Shown in pieces: positions 9,366-16,490 of a DNA stretch of 64,000 bases. Below the pieces are notes generated by a model, which was not told where the DNA came from, made no database searches, and worked only from the letters and a program-made list of their open reading frames with translations. This stretch comes from UBA5738 sp964470995 (GTDB lineage Bacteria > Patescibacteriota > Minisyncoccia > Minisyncoccales > UBA5738). A program made the translations under genes and the position numbers. The stretch spans positions 22,820 through 86,819 of the forward strand of contig CAYYEP010000003.1 in assembly GCA_964470995.1 (NCBI GenBank), written 5' to 3'. The first letter of the stretch is position 1. Each line of letters opens with the position of its first letter.

Positions 9366-10073
9366 ATGAACATCAAACAAACGCTTAAGCTTCTGTTGCT
9401 CGTTATTATTGTGCTTGCCGGCGGTTTGTTGGGCGGTCTGGCAACCTTCTATTATCTTGCCGCTGATCCTGCGGCTTTTGGCGGCGGCACCCAGGGACCG
9501 GTGCTTGTGGCGCAAAAACAGGAAACTATTGTGCGCGAAAACGAAGCCATTGTTGGTACTATCGCCAAAATTTCGGGTATCGCAATGAATATTAAAGTAA
9601 CCGGGACCAAAGGTAATGAGGTTGCCGGTTCCGGCGTCATCATCACTTCCGACGGTATGGCGGCGGTTCCATACGGTCTTTATCCTCCGGGTTCCCAGGC
9701 GGTAGTTTCGATAGGTGGTGAAAAAGTTACTTATACGGTCGCAACGCGCGATAAGGCCGCCGACGTGGTAATCTTGAAGCTTGGCGGTTCCAATTGGCCT
9801 ACTGCGGGATTTGCTTCGATTGAAGACATTAAATTGGGCCAGCGCGTATTTATGGTGGGAACCATTTCGGAAAGCGGTTATTTCGCCAACGAAGGGATTA
9901 TAAGGGTCATTGGCCAGGATTTGATTGGCACGACAATTGTGGAAACCGCGGCGGCCGCGGGCAGCCCCGTACTTGATATCGAGGGTAATATCATCGGCAT
10001 CGCCTCCGTCGACAGCGGCGGTTTCGTCAGTATCATTCCAATCGCCAAGATCAAAGAGGTCGCCAACCTCTAA
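9366..10073 (+). CDS. Membrane-anchored trypsin-fold protein, probably catalytically dead HtrA paralogue
   Basis: 235 residues: an N-terminal membrane helix (8-30) and a trypsin-like domain, no PDZ domain. Aligned by eye with the HtrA protein encoded at 5238-6563, the strand DGM-II-TNKHVV becomes DGM-AA-VPYGLY, so the catalytic His is replaced (by Gly in that register). The GNSGGPLLD loop becomes AAAGSPVLD, so the nucleophile Ser position is Ala. Only the Asp (Asp133 in AADVVIL) is kept. The fold-defining ends (VAGSGVIITSDGM, IEGNIIGIASV) are intact, so this is a maintained pseudoprotease, not a decayed gene. It follows clpB by 3 nt. Confidence 0.75.
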   Translation: MNIKQTLKLLLLVIIVLAGGLLGGLATFYYLAADPAAFGGGTQGPVLVAQKQETIVRENEAIVGTIAKISGIAMNIKVTGTKGNEVAGSGVIITSDGMAAVPYGLYPPGSQAVVSIGGEKVTYTVATRDKAADVVILKLGGSNWPTAGFASIEDIKLGQRVFMVGTISESGYFANEGIIRVIGQDLIGTTIVETAAAAGSPVLDIEGNIIGIASVDSGGFVSIIPIAKIKEVANL

Positions 10074-10084
10074 TGTCTGTATTT

Positions 10085-10131
10085 CAAGGTCGGTCCTTGG
10101 TACTCGTATTTTTGCCAAGGTGCGGCCTTGG
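10085..10131 (+). repeat. Degenerate REP-like double hairpin after the pseudoprotease gene
   Basis: Two tandem small palindromes, AAGGTCGGTCCTT and CCAAGGTGCGGCCTTGG, match the two arms of the perfect palindromes found elsewhere in the window (AAGGTCGCACCT and AGGTGCGACCTT). It is preceded by CTGTATTTC and followed by a T-run at 10139-10148, so the second hairpin could also stop transcription. Confidence 0.5.
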
Positions 10132-10153
10132 TTTTAACTGTTTTTTTTAATCC

Positions 10154-10193
10154 AAAAAGGTCGGTCCTTGGCTTTGTAGGGACCGGCCTTTTT
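10154..10193 (+). terminator. Hairpin terminator (REP-related sequence)
   Basis: AAAAAGGTCGGTCC pairs with GGGACCGGCCTTTTT around a short loop, giving a strong stem flanked by A and T runs. It ends the clpB-pseudoprotease unit and could work from both strands. The arm GGTCGGTCC resembles the REP family arm. Confidence 0.65.
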
Positions 10194-10203
10194 AAACTGC
10201 GTT

Positions 10204-10232
10204 TTTACTTTTTATGTCCCAGTTGTTATAAT
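10204..10232 (+). promoter_or_regulatory. Sigma-70-type promoter for the lamin-tail gene
   Basis: TTTACT at 10204-10209, 17 nt spacer, perfect TATAAT at 10227-10232. Predicted transcription start is about 13 nt before ATG 10252, a very short leader without a Shine-Dalgarno sequence. Confidence 0.6.
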
Positions 10233-10251
10233 GTTGAAATAACTTGTCCGT

Positions 10252-10980
10252 ATGGAGCGAAAATACCTTATTGCGGCCGCGCTTTTATCGATAGGGTTGA
10301 TGGGGGGAATTTTTGTGCTTGTCCGCCAAAATGGCGGCATTAAAATAGCTGCCGCCCGGATCGCCGATAGTTTGGGTGGGCAGGGGAGCGGTTGGGTGCA
10401 GATCCAGCCCCGAACCAAAGATGGCGAATCAAACCAGGAAATTTTCCAAGATAATTCGGCCATATCGGCTCCGTCCGGTGCCGCCGACAAAGCTAAACCA
10501 GCTCCGGTCGTTTGGTGCGACCCTTTGTCGGCCTCTGCTGCGGAGCCGCTCCATGAGGTAATCTTTAACGAGATTGCGTGGATGGGCACGGCGGCAAACT
10601 ATAGCGACGAATGGATCGAATTAAAAAATATTACTGCCGGGCATATCGATCTTTCGGGATGGCAGATGCAGAATAAAAACAAAAAAATCAAAGTTTTTTT
10701 TGCCGCCGCCGATGTCTTGCCCGCCGATGGACTCTATCTTCTTGAGCGTACCGATGACGGCACGGTTCCGTCCGTTGCCGCCAACAAAATATATACCGGC
10801 GGCATGGCAAATACCGGTGATGCGCTTTATCTTTTTGACAAAGATTGCCGGTTGCAGGACGCGGTTGCCGCTTCGCCTAAATGGCCGGCGGGAGATAATG
10901 CCGCCAAACTTACTATGGCGCGCCTTCCCGGCTTTAATTGGGCCAACAGCGTCTTAACCGGTGGCACCCCCGGCAAATAG
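10252..10980 (+). CDS. Secreted/anchored lamin-tail-domain (LTD) protein
   Basis: 242 residues. A hydrophobic N-terminal segment (6-23) serves as signal or anchor. A low-complexity linker follows, then a bacterial lamin-tail domain from about residue 100: VIFNEIAWMG, DEWIELKN, DLSGWQM and the closing NTGDALYLFD are the usual strands of this Ig-like fold. Bacterial LTDs occur on surface and secreted proteins, often beside nucleases or proteases; no catalytic domain is present here. It is transcribed from its own promoter. Role unknown; probably cell-surface binding or structure. Confidence 0.75.
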   Translation: MERKYLIAAALLSIGLMGGIFVLVRQNGGIKIAAARIADSLGGQGSGWVQIQPRTKDGESNQEIFQDNSAISAPSGAADKAKPAPVVWCDPLSASAAEPLHEVIFNEIAWMGTAANYSDEWIELKNITAGHIDLSGWQMQNKNKKIKVFFAAADVLPADGLYLLERTDDGTVPSVAANKIYTGGMANTGDALYLFDKDCRLQDAVAASPKWPAGDNAAKLTMARLPGFNWANSVLTGGTPGK

Positions 10981-11015
10981 TCTTCTGAATTTGTATCCCT
11001 GAAGTGTGTATTTTT

Positions 11016-11054
11016 AAGGTTGCACCCGGCGAAGTACGCCGAGGTGCCACTCTT
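11016..11054 (+). repeat. REP-like imperfect palindrome
   Basis: GTTGCACCCGGCG and CGCCGAGGTGCCAC form a long imperfect stem with a short loop. Flanks GTGTATTTTTAAGG and GACTGTATTTA resemble those of the other members. It lies 36 nt after the lamin-tail gene. The 245-nt gap to the next gene also holds the promoter region below. Confidence 0.5.
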
Positions 11055-11098
11055 ATCGACTGTATTTACCCCGTTTTTTGAAATTGTGTTAAAATTAT

Positions 11099-11149
11099 GT
11101 CCTATATTGTACTAATCTCAATGTGAATAGGACAATTATCTGCTATACT
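11099..11149 (+). promoter_or_regulatory. Inverted-repeat operator and extended -10 promoter of the DeoR-type gene
   Basis: GTCCTAT (11099-11105) and ATAGGAC (11127-11133) form a perfect 7-bp inverted repeat, 21 nt apart. Right behind it is an extended -10 element, TGC followed by TATACT (11144-11149). The repeat covers the expected -35 area, so a dimeric regulator bound there would block the promoter; autoregulation by the DeoR-type protein downstream is a natural guess but is not shown by the sequence. Confidence 0.5.
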
Positions 11150-11181
11150 GATATAATTAATTATTCTTAGAGGGATACATA

Positions 11182-11253
11182 ATGAATTTTCGGGGCGGAG
11201 TGCGTCCCGAAAATCAAATTCGAATATGGATAAAAATAACCTTATACAACTGA
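11182..11253 (+). CDS. Possible 23-codon leader ORF overlapping the DeoR-type gene start
   Basis: AGAGGGAT at 11170-11177 is a good Shine-Dalgarno sequence 4-5 nt from ATG 11182. The short frame runs past the start codon of the next gene (ATG 11226) in another frame and ends at TGA 11251-11253. A hairpin with arms ATTTTCGGG and CCCGAAAAT lies inside it. It could couple or limit translation of the regulator; it could also be chance. Confidence 0.25.
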   Translation: MNFRGGVRPENQIRIWIKITLYN

Positions 11254-12056
11254 CAAAAGACGTCTATCGGCTGTCTTTGTTATTTCCCAATAAGGAACCC
11301 TTGCGCTACCGCATAAGGGAAGCGGCCGACGATATTATCGCCGGGTTCATAATGAAGCGCAATGATTATCTTCAGGATATTAAATTACAGCTGGAGGCCC
11401 TTGATAGTTTCTTTGATATTGCTTCTTGTCAGGATTGGACTTCTCCTTCGCGCGTGATCGCGATTCGAGATCGGTACCGCGCCGTGGCTCGCGAATTGGC
11501 GCTGGCAAAGCCTTCGCCTGAACCCATCATTTTGCCCGGGTCGGCCTCTAAAGACGTGATTCAACCTGCCCCGGCCAGCGTTACCGAACCCGAATTCGCG
11601 CCTATAACGCCGCTCGAATCACTGGACAAGGACGAAATAATCCTCCCGCCGTCAATCGAAGAGACCGGGCCCGCCGCGGTTTATCCGATGTTGCGCCCGG
11701 AAAGCCGGGTGATTTCGGTCGAAGAACCGGCCGTCCTTCCGGCCATTCCCAAAGACTCTGCCGCCATCTCCCCGGAACCGGAAAATACCGAAGCAGACAT
11801 TGATTTGGGCGAAGAAGAAAACGAAGAGGAAAGCGGTACCGGTTTGACTAGCGGCCAGATACTGCGCCAAAACCGTATTTTAACCTTTTTAAAGGAAAAT
11901 GGCGGTGCCCAAGTTTGGGAAATTCAAAAGATTTTTCCTGATGTGAGTAAGCGCACCATTCGTCGCGATTTTCGTTCAATGCTCCGGCAGGGGCTTATCG
12001 AACGCTATGGCGAGCGCAATACCACATCCTACAAGCTCAAAATTAATCTCTCCTAA
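11226..12056 (+). CDS. DeoR-type winged-helix transcriptional regulator with long acidic linker
   Basis: 276 residues. The first 95 residues are helical (LTKDVYRLSLLFPNKEPLRYRIREAADDI), a short helical bundle of unknown role. A Pro/Glu-rich disordered stretch (about 95-210) leads to a C-terminal DeoR-type helix-turn-helix (about 212-272: RQNRILTFLKENG, WEIQKIFPDVSKRTIRRDF, LIERYG). The domain order is reversed from classical DeoR repressors, which have the helix-turn-helix first and a sugar-sensor domain behind it; no sensor domain is present here. The gene has its own promoter with an inverted-repeat operator. Confidence 0.7.
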   Translation: MDKNNLIQLTKDVYRLSLLFPNKEPLRYRIREAADDIIAGFIMKRNDYLQDIKLQLEALDSFFDIASCQDWTSPSRVIAIRDRYRAVARELALAKPSPEPIILPGSASKDVIQPAPASVTEPEFAPITPLESLDKDEIILPPSIEETGPAAVYPMLRPESRVISVEEPAVLPAIPKDSAAISPEPENTEADIDLGEEENEEESGTGLTSGQILRQNRILTFLKENGGAQVWEIQKIFPDVSKRTIRRDFRSMLRQGLIERYGERNTTSYKLKINLS

Positions 12057-12077
12057 GTTCTGTATTCTGTATTTTAA

Positions 12078-12112
12078 AGGTAGCTCCTCGGCGGGCGTCG
12101 AGGAGCTAACTT
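12078..12112 (+). repeat. REP-like palindrome after the DeoR-type gene
   Basis: GGTAGCTCCTCGGC pairs with GTCGAGGAGCTAAC around a GGGC loop. TTCTGTATT lies before it and GCTGTATTTA behind it, as in the other family members. It starts 22 nt after the stop codon and may double as a 3' end hairpin. Confidence 0.55.
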
Positions 12113-12183
12113 GATAAGCTGTATTTAGATTTGAGTCCATATTCCAGCGCACATTTTTTAGTTTTTTGTCAATATTGTTTTGC

Positions 12184-12212
12184 TTGTATTTTCGCTTAAA
12201 ATGTGCTATAAT
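12184..12212 (+). promoter_or_regulatory. Promoter upstream of the ECF sigma gene
   Basis: TTGTAT at 12184-12189, 17-nt spacer ending in TGC (extended -10), perfect TATAAT at 12207-12212. It implies a leader of about 210 nt before the sigma gene, which holds the hairpin described next. Confidence 0.65.
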
Positions 12213-12339
12213 TAAAGTTAGGAGATAGTATCGCCCCACCCATATATTGAGTGGTATTCGGTGTTGTTTGCTGCGTTTTCAAGGTCGTTTCTCGGCACAT
12301 CGTGTTTTTACCTGGGTGCGGCCTAAATAAACTGCGTTT

Positions 12340-12389
12340 CAAGGTCATTTTTTTGGCAACTTGATAAAGGGTTGCAAAGCCTGACCTTG
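12340..12389 (+). promoter_or_regulatory. Nested hairpin in the leader of the ECF sigma gene
   Basis: CAAGGTCA pairs with TGACCTTG, and inside it GGCAAC pairs with GTTGC. A second small hairpin (GGGAAA/TTTCCC) follows directly. CTGCGTTTTCAAGGTCGTTT at 12273-12292 and CTGCGTTTCAAGGTCATTT at 12332-12350 are a direct repeat, so the leader seems to hold two decayed REP-like units. Possible attenuator or mRNA-stability element. Confidence 0.45.
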
Positions 12390-12432
12390 GGAAAACTTGA
12401 ATTTCCCGATAGAAATAGGCGACTCGAAATCA

Positions 12433-12936
12433 ATGAATAAAGCACAAACGGAATTTGCTAAAATATACGACGCCAACATAGACAAGATCTATCGTTTTGT
12501 TTTTCTGCGGGTTAATTCCAAAGAATCGGCCCAGGATATTGTCTCCGAAACTTTTACGAAATGTTGGAACACTTACAAAGATGCTCCGGATAATATAAAA
12601 AATCCTCGGGCGTTTTTGTACCGAGCCGCTAAGAATCTGGTCATCGACCATTACCGCAAGCAGGGTAGGACACCCGCTGTCGCCGCCAATTTCGCCGATA
12701 TTGAAATTGCCGATCCCAAAGCCGATTTCGAGCAAAAAGCGATCTTGGCCTCCGATATGGAAACGGTGCGCAAAACTATGTTGGCGATGAATGAAGATTA
12801 CCAGAACGCCATAATCTGGCGTTATCTGGAAGATATGCCTATCAAGGAAGTCTCCCAGCTATTGGAACGTTCCGAAGAGGCCACCCGCGTATTGCTCCAT
12901 CGGGCTATGAAGGATCTTCGCACCCGCCTCTCCTAA
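12433..12936 (+). CDS. ECF-type sigma-70 factor
   Basis: 167 residues with region 2 (about 10-75: FAKIYDANIDKIYRFVFLRV, AQDIVSETFTKCW, RAFLYRAAKNLVIDHYRK) and region 4 (about 112-165: MNEDYQNAIIWRYLEDMPIKEVSQLL, EATRVLLHRAMKDLR), no region 1 or 3. ECF sigma factors direct RNA polymerase to stress or envelope promoters. I use ATG 12433, where the family homology begins, not the upstream in-frame codon at 12397. The gene for a DUF5667 membrane protein follows 166 nt later and is a probable partner. Confidence 0.85.
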   Translation: MNKAQTEFAKIYDANIDKIYRFVFLRVNSKESAQDIVSETFTKCWNTYKDAPDNIKNPRAFLYRAAKNLVIDHYRKQGRTPAVAANFADIEIADPKADFEQKAILASDMETVRKTMLAMNEDYQNAIIWRYLEDMPIKEVSQLLERSEEATRVLLHRAMKDLRTRLS

Positions 12937-13102
12937 CCGCATTAAATTTTGCATTTGTATCAGTAACGCGGCTCCTGCGTAGCAACATAAGTGCCGCCTT
13001 TACGGCTGCAATTCTATGTATGCATAAAATACATACTGTAACAAAATTGACATCCAGGCGTCATAACTATATTCGGACCAAATATCGAATACCGCGAATA
13101 CT

Positions 13103-13864
13103 ATGGAAAGCGATAACGAATTGATCAGCCAAATAAGAAAACTAAGGGAAATTAAGCCTGATTCGGCCTGGTCCGCTTCGGTTCGCACCCAAATAGTAGG
13201 ACAGGATATGGTGGGACAAAAAAAGTCTATTCTCTCCGTATTCGGTGCCGCGCTTTCCCAATATCGGATATCTTTTGCCTCGCTGGCGGTTTTTCTGATG
13301 GCGGGGGGCACGGTTGCGATAGCGCAAAACTCCCTTCCGGGTGACTCTCTCTATGCTGTAAAGCGTGCCACGGAAAGGGGATTGGCGCTCATCGAGGGTA
13401 AGGGTAACGTAGCTTCCGCCAATCTGGATCTGGCGGCCAAGCGTCTGGCCGAAATTGACCTGATATCGCAAAAAAACTTGGGCCAAAAAATACCGGCCGC
13501 GCTGGAAGAATACAAGAATGCAAAATCGGCGGCCAAAAAGGAAGTTGCCGCCCAGATCGCCCAAAACCCCGAAAATGCCGCCCAAATAGTTAAAAACGCG
13601 GTGGTGGCAATGAAAGATATCAACGATAAGGAAAGGCAGATCTACGGAGCGTTGGGAGTGGAGCAGAATGCTACTTCCACCGGTGACGTTTCCGATTCTG
13701 CGTCCGACAAAGCGATAATTGGTTCGCTTATCGACAGCCTGCGAAATAATACCGGCTTATCCGAAGATCAGCTTAAGGATTTGGAAAAAGTAATGGCCCA
13801 GTACAATAATGAAAATTACCGCCAAGCTCTTGATATTTATCTGAACAGTTCCATCAACAAATAA
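13103..13864 (+). CDS. DUF5667-type membrane protein, putative anti-sigma partner
   Basis: 253 residues. An N-terminal cytosolic part (1-50: ISQIRKLREIKPDSAW) is followed by one membrane helix (about 56-74) and an extracytoplasmic DUF5667 region with the signature LPGDSLYAVKRATERG and long Ala-rich amphipathic helices (NLDLAAKRLAEIDLI). In the phyla that carry this domain it often follows an ECF sigma gene, and the topology (short cytosolic segment plus external sensor) fits an anti-sigma factor. Binding of the sigma factor is an inference from synteny and topology. Confidence 0.7.
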   Translation: MESDNELISQIRKLREIKPDSAWSASVRTQIVGQDMVGQKKSILSVFGAALSQYRISFASLAVFLMAGGTVAIAQNSLPGDSLYAVKRATERGLALIEGKGNVASANLDLAAKRLAEIDLISQKNLGQKIPAALEEYKNAKSAAKKEVAAQIAQNPENAAQIVKNAVVAMKDINDKERQIYGALGVEQNATSTGDVSDSASDKAIIGSLIDSLRNNTGLSEDQLKDLEKVMAQYNNENYRQALDIYLNSSINK

Positions 13865-13978
13865 AATTTGAATTGCATATTTCTAAAATGGCTCCTCGGT
13901 AGCCTGTCCCAAGCTTATTGAAGGATGCTCATCGAGGTGTCAGTATGGAAAAATTAATTGCATTCCGATTAAAGTATC

Positions 13979-14130
13979 TTAAAGCTTTCCGGGATTAACG
14001 AACCCGGTCAACATCAAGACTTGCTGATAAAGGAGTTTCCCGAACGGTTGGGAATATCCTTCGTCAGCAAGTCTGGCGTGAACCGAAAGGTTCATAAGTA
14101 GTCGTGGTTCTTGCGGCATCAAAGCTTTGG
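13979..14130 (+). ncRNA. Structured leader upstream of the S-layer-like gene (candidate RNA element)
   Basis: The 379-nt gap before the S-layer-like gene has no convincing ORF but strong potential structure. CCGGG/CCCGG (about 13989-14007) is a first hairpin. AGACTTGCTGA and TCAGCAAGTCT (about 14016-14074) close a long hairpin with inner AAGGAG..TTTCCC/GGGAA..ATCCTT pairing. GAACC-GAAA-GGTTC (about 14081-14094) has a GNRA-type tetraloop. A degenerate REP-like hairpin (GGCTCCTCG/CGAGGTG) lies at about 13890-13943. Highly expressed S-layer genes often have long stable leaders. I do not recognise a known riboswitch class. Confidence 0.4.
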
Positions 14131-14243
14131 CCGGAAGAATGGGATTGGAAACGGTCCCGTAAATGGTCGGCGCGACAATTAACAAAAGGACTATAATTTT
14201 AGTCCAGGTAAAAATAGGTCTTATTAGACCAAATAATTAAACA

Positions 14244-16268
14244 ATGTCTAGCAAGAAATTGATCGCGGGCATGATTGCCTTTGCGATGGCTGTAGCCGTT
14301 GCGCCCAGCGCCAACGCCGCTACTGCCGAAGAACTGGCCGCTCAAATTGCTGCCCTTCAGAGCCAATTGGCTTCCCTGCAGGGTCAGCTTGGAACGACCA
14401 CGGGAACGACTACCACAACCACGACCACTACCACGACTGGCACGACTTCGGTCGCCGCTTGCGCGGGTGTGACCTTTACGAGAAATTTGACTCTCGGTTC
14501 CACTGGCACCGATGTCAAATGTTTGCAAGCCCTGTTGAACGGCGATGTCGCGACCGCGGTTGCGGCCACGGGCGTCGGTTCAGCCGGAAATGAGACCGAG
14601 TACTTTGGTGGATTGACCAAGACTGCGGTTATCAAGTTCCAGAACAAGTACGCCGCCGAGGTTTTGACCCCGGTTGGATTGACTGCCGGCACCGGCTTTG
14701 TTGGTGCTTCGACCCGCGCTAAATTGAACGCGATGTTGGCGGGTACAACTACCACCACGACTGGTGATACTACCACCACGACTGGTGATACTACCACCAC
14801 CACGACTGGTGATGGTGATGAAGGTGAGTTTACCGTAACCTTGAACTCGACCCCGGCCAACGGCCAGGATGCCGAGGAAGGCGAAAAAGGTGTTGCCGTA
14901 ATGGGTCTCAAGATCAAAGCCACTGGCTCTGATATCGAAATCCAGCGCGTAACCTTGGCTTTCGATGCCAAGCCTTACACCTATTTCGACACGGTGTATT
15001 TGTATGATGGATCGACTGTGGTTGCCGAGGCTGACTTGGATTCCGATTCGGTTTCCAAGGTTGATTCTGACGACTATCGCATCACGATCTCCGGTTTCGA
15101 GAATAAATTCACTGTGGCCGAGGGCGCGACCAAGACCATGACGGTCAAGGTTGATGTCAAGGATGGCCTCAAGGAATCTTATCTTGACGATACCGTTGCG
15201 ATCCTTCTGCCGACCGACTCTGCCATTCGCGGTATCGATGAGGCTGGTTTGAATCAGTACGCCGGTGGTGCCGAGATCACTCGCCGCATCGACATGGCCA
15301 CTGCCGCGGCCGATGATGCGAACCTGACCGTTAGCGCCAACGATGATACTCCGCTCGACCGCAACGTGATCGCCGATAACGGCGAGATCGAAGATGCCAC
15401 TTTGTTGGTCTTCGATGTTGAGGCCGAGGACGACGATATCACGATCACCGACATCAACGATGTTGTGATCACCAGCGACGCCGCTTCTTCGACGATCGAC
15501 ACGGTTTATTTGTACAACGACAGCAACGAATTGATCGCCGAGTCAAATGTTGACGACGATGGCGAAGCTAACTTCGAAGATCTCGACGAGACCATTGAGG
15601 ACGGCGACACCGCTACCTTCACGATCAAATTCGACAAGGATGTTGAGAACGATGATGATTTCGAGACTGGTATGACCGTGTACGCCACGGTTGACGCCGC
15701 CGGTATCGTTGCCGAGAACTCCGACGAGGATGAACTTGATGCCGATCAGTTGAATGGTGATGCTGCGGGCAACCTGGCTTACCTCTACAACGTTGGTCCT
15801 CAATTCACCATTTCGTCCATCACGACTTCCGAGATCCAAGCCACCGATAATACTGCCGCTGGCATTTCCGCGACCTTCAAGGTTGTGGTTGAAGCGATTG
15901 GCGGTGATATCTACCTGGCCAAGAAATCCGATTCCGAGAATTCGTTTGATGTCGAATACTCCATTGACGACGCTGCCGGTGTGAATGCGGGTAGCATTAC
16001 ATACACCAAGCCGTCCGGAGCCACCGAAGTTTCCGGCACTGGCGATGTTGCGACCTTCTACGAGATCGAAGAGGGTGAGAGCCTGACCTTTACGGTCAAT
16101 GCCACTCAAACCGTTACAACCGATGGTTATTACGATTTGAGAATGGCGGGCATCTCCTGGACTGATGCTCTCGACACTGATACTGCCGATATGGTTTCTT
16201 CCACCTATATGGATGGCCAGGACGAGTGGATCAGCGACGCCGAGTATCTTCAGGCTGCCGGATCCTAG
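14244..16268 (+). CDS. S-layer-like surface protein with peptidoglycan-binding domain
   Basis: 674 residues. Signal peptide 1-25 (cleavage near SANA-A), a short coiled coil (EELAAQIAALQSQLASLQ), a Thr-rich linker, a peptidoglycan-binding-1 type domain (about 75-165, ending LTPVGLTAGTGFVGASTR), a second linker of (TTTTGD) repeats, then about 480 acidic residues rich in Asp, Thr, Ser and Val that look like beta-sandwich repeats (TVYLYD/TVYLYN motifs). Low Lys and Cys, high Asp and Thr, and strongly uniform codon choice suggest an abundant secreted protein. Best reading: the main surface-layer or wall-bound protein. The same wall-binding domain is in the metalloprotease at 22242-24029. Confidence 0.75.
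   Translation: MSSKKLIAGMIAFAMAVAVAPSANAATAEELAAQIAALQSQLASLQGQLGTTTGTTTTTTTTTTTGTTSVAACAGVTFTRNLTLGSTGTDVKCLQALLNGDVATAVAATGVGSAGNETEYFGGLTKTAVIKFQNKYAAEVLTPVGLTAGTGFVGASTRAKLNAMLAGTTTTTTGDTTTTTGDTTTTTTGDGDEGEFTVTLNSTPANGQDAEEGEKGVAVMGLKIKATGSDIEIQRVTLAFDAKPYTYFDTVYLYDGSTVVAEADLDSDSVSKVDSDDYRITISGFENKFTVAEGATKTMTVKVDVKDGLKESYLDDTVAILLPTDSAIRGIDEAGLNQYAGGAEITRRIDMATAAADDANLTVSANDDTPLDRNVIADNGEIEDATLLVFDVEAEDDDITITDINDVVITSDAASSTIDTVYLYNDSNELIAESNVDDDGEANFEDLDETIEDGDTATFTIKFDKDVENDDDFETGMTVYATVDAAGIVAENSDEDELDADQLNGDAAGNLAYLYNVGPQFTISSITTSEIQATDNTAAGISATFKVVVEAIGGDIYLAKKSDSENSFDVEYSIDDAAGVNAGSITYTKPSGATEVSGTGDVATFYEIEEGESLTFTVNATQTVTTDGYYDLRMAGISWTDALDTDTADMVSSTYMDGQDEWISDAEYLQAAGS
14748..14815 (+). 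repeat. In-gene tandem repeat encoding Thr-rich linker
   Basis: The unit ACTACCACCACGACTGGTG, with slightly varying length, repeats about three times and codes for TTTTGD units. It connects the wall-binding domain to the acidic surface domain. Such repeats vary in number between strains by slippage. Confidence 0.7.
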
Positions 16269-16331
16269 TTCTCTCTAAATCGCCTTTCTTGTGGACTGGC
16301 GTTACTGGTGGGTTTAACCCTCCGGTATGGC

Positions 16332-16357
16332 AAAAACCCGCTTAACCGCGGGTTTTT
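16332..16357 (+). terminator. Rho-independent terminator after the S-layer-like gene
   Basis: AAAAACCCGC and GCGGGTTTTT form a 10-bp stem with a TTAACC loop, 64 nt after the stop codon, followed by a T-rich run. Works in either direction. Confidence 0.8.
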
Positions 16358-16400
16358 GTTTTCTTTGTGCGACTGATCCTTCCAACATCGCAAAAAAAGT

Positions 16401-16449
16401 TTGTGCAAGGTCGCACCTTGCACAAATTGTGCAAGGTGCGACCTTGCAA
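16401..16449 (+). repeat. REP palindrome copy 1, upstream of the RAYT gene
   Basis: Two inverted units: TGCAAGGTCGCACCTTGCA (16404-16422) and TGCAAGGTGCGACCTTGCA (16430-16448), separated by CAAATTG. The centre differs from the other copies, which have a shared AAGCTT centre. It lies 41 nt before the transposase ATG. The reading frame stays open through it, so longer ORF predictions wrongly extend into it. Confidence 0.85.
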
Positions 16450-16490
16450 TACTTGCCAAAACTATTGTCTTTGCTTATTATTGCGATAAT

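Noticed and set aside
9234..10118. 294-codon minus-strand frame across the clpB end and pseudoprotease.
   Set aside because: It is a shadow of two well-supported plus-strand genes and shows no family features.
11171..11215. Riboswitch with terminator upstream of the DeoR-type gene.
   Set aside because: The ATTTTCGGG/CCCGAAAAT hairpin has no T-run and no aptamer-like sequence precedes it.
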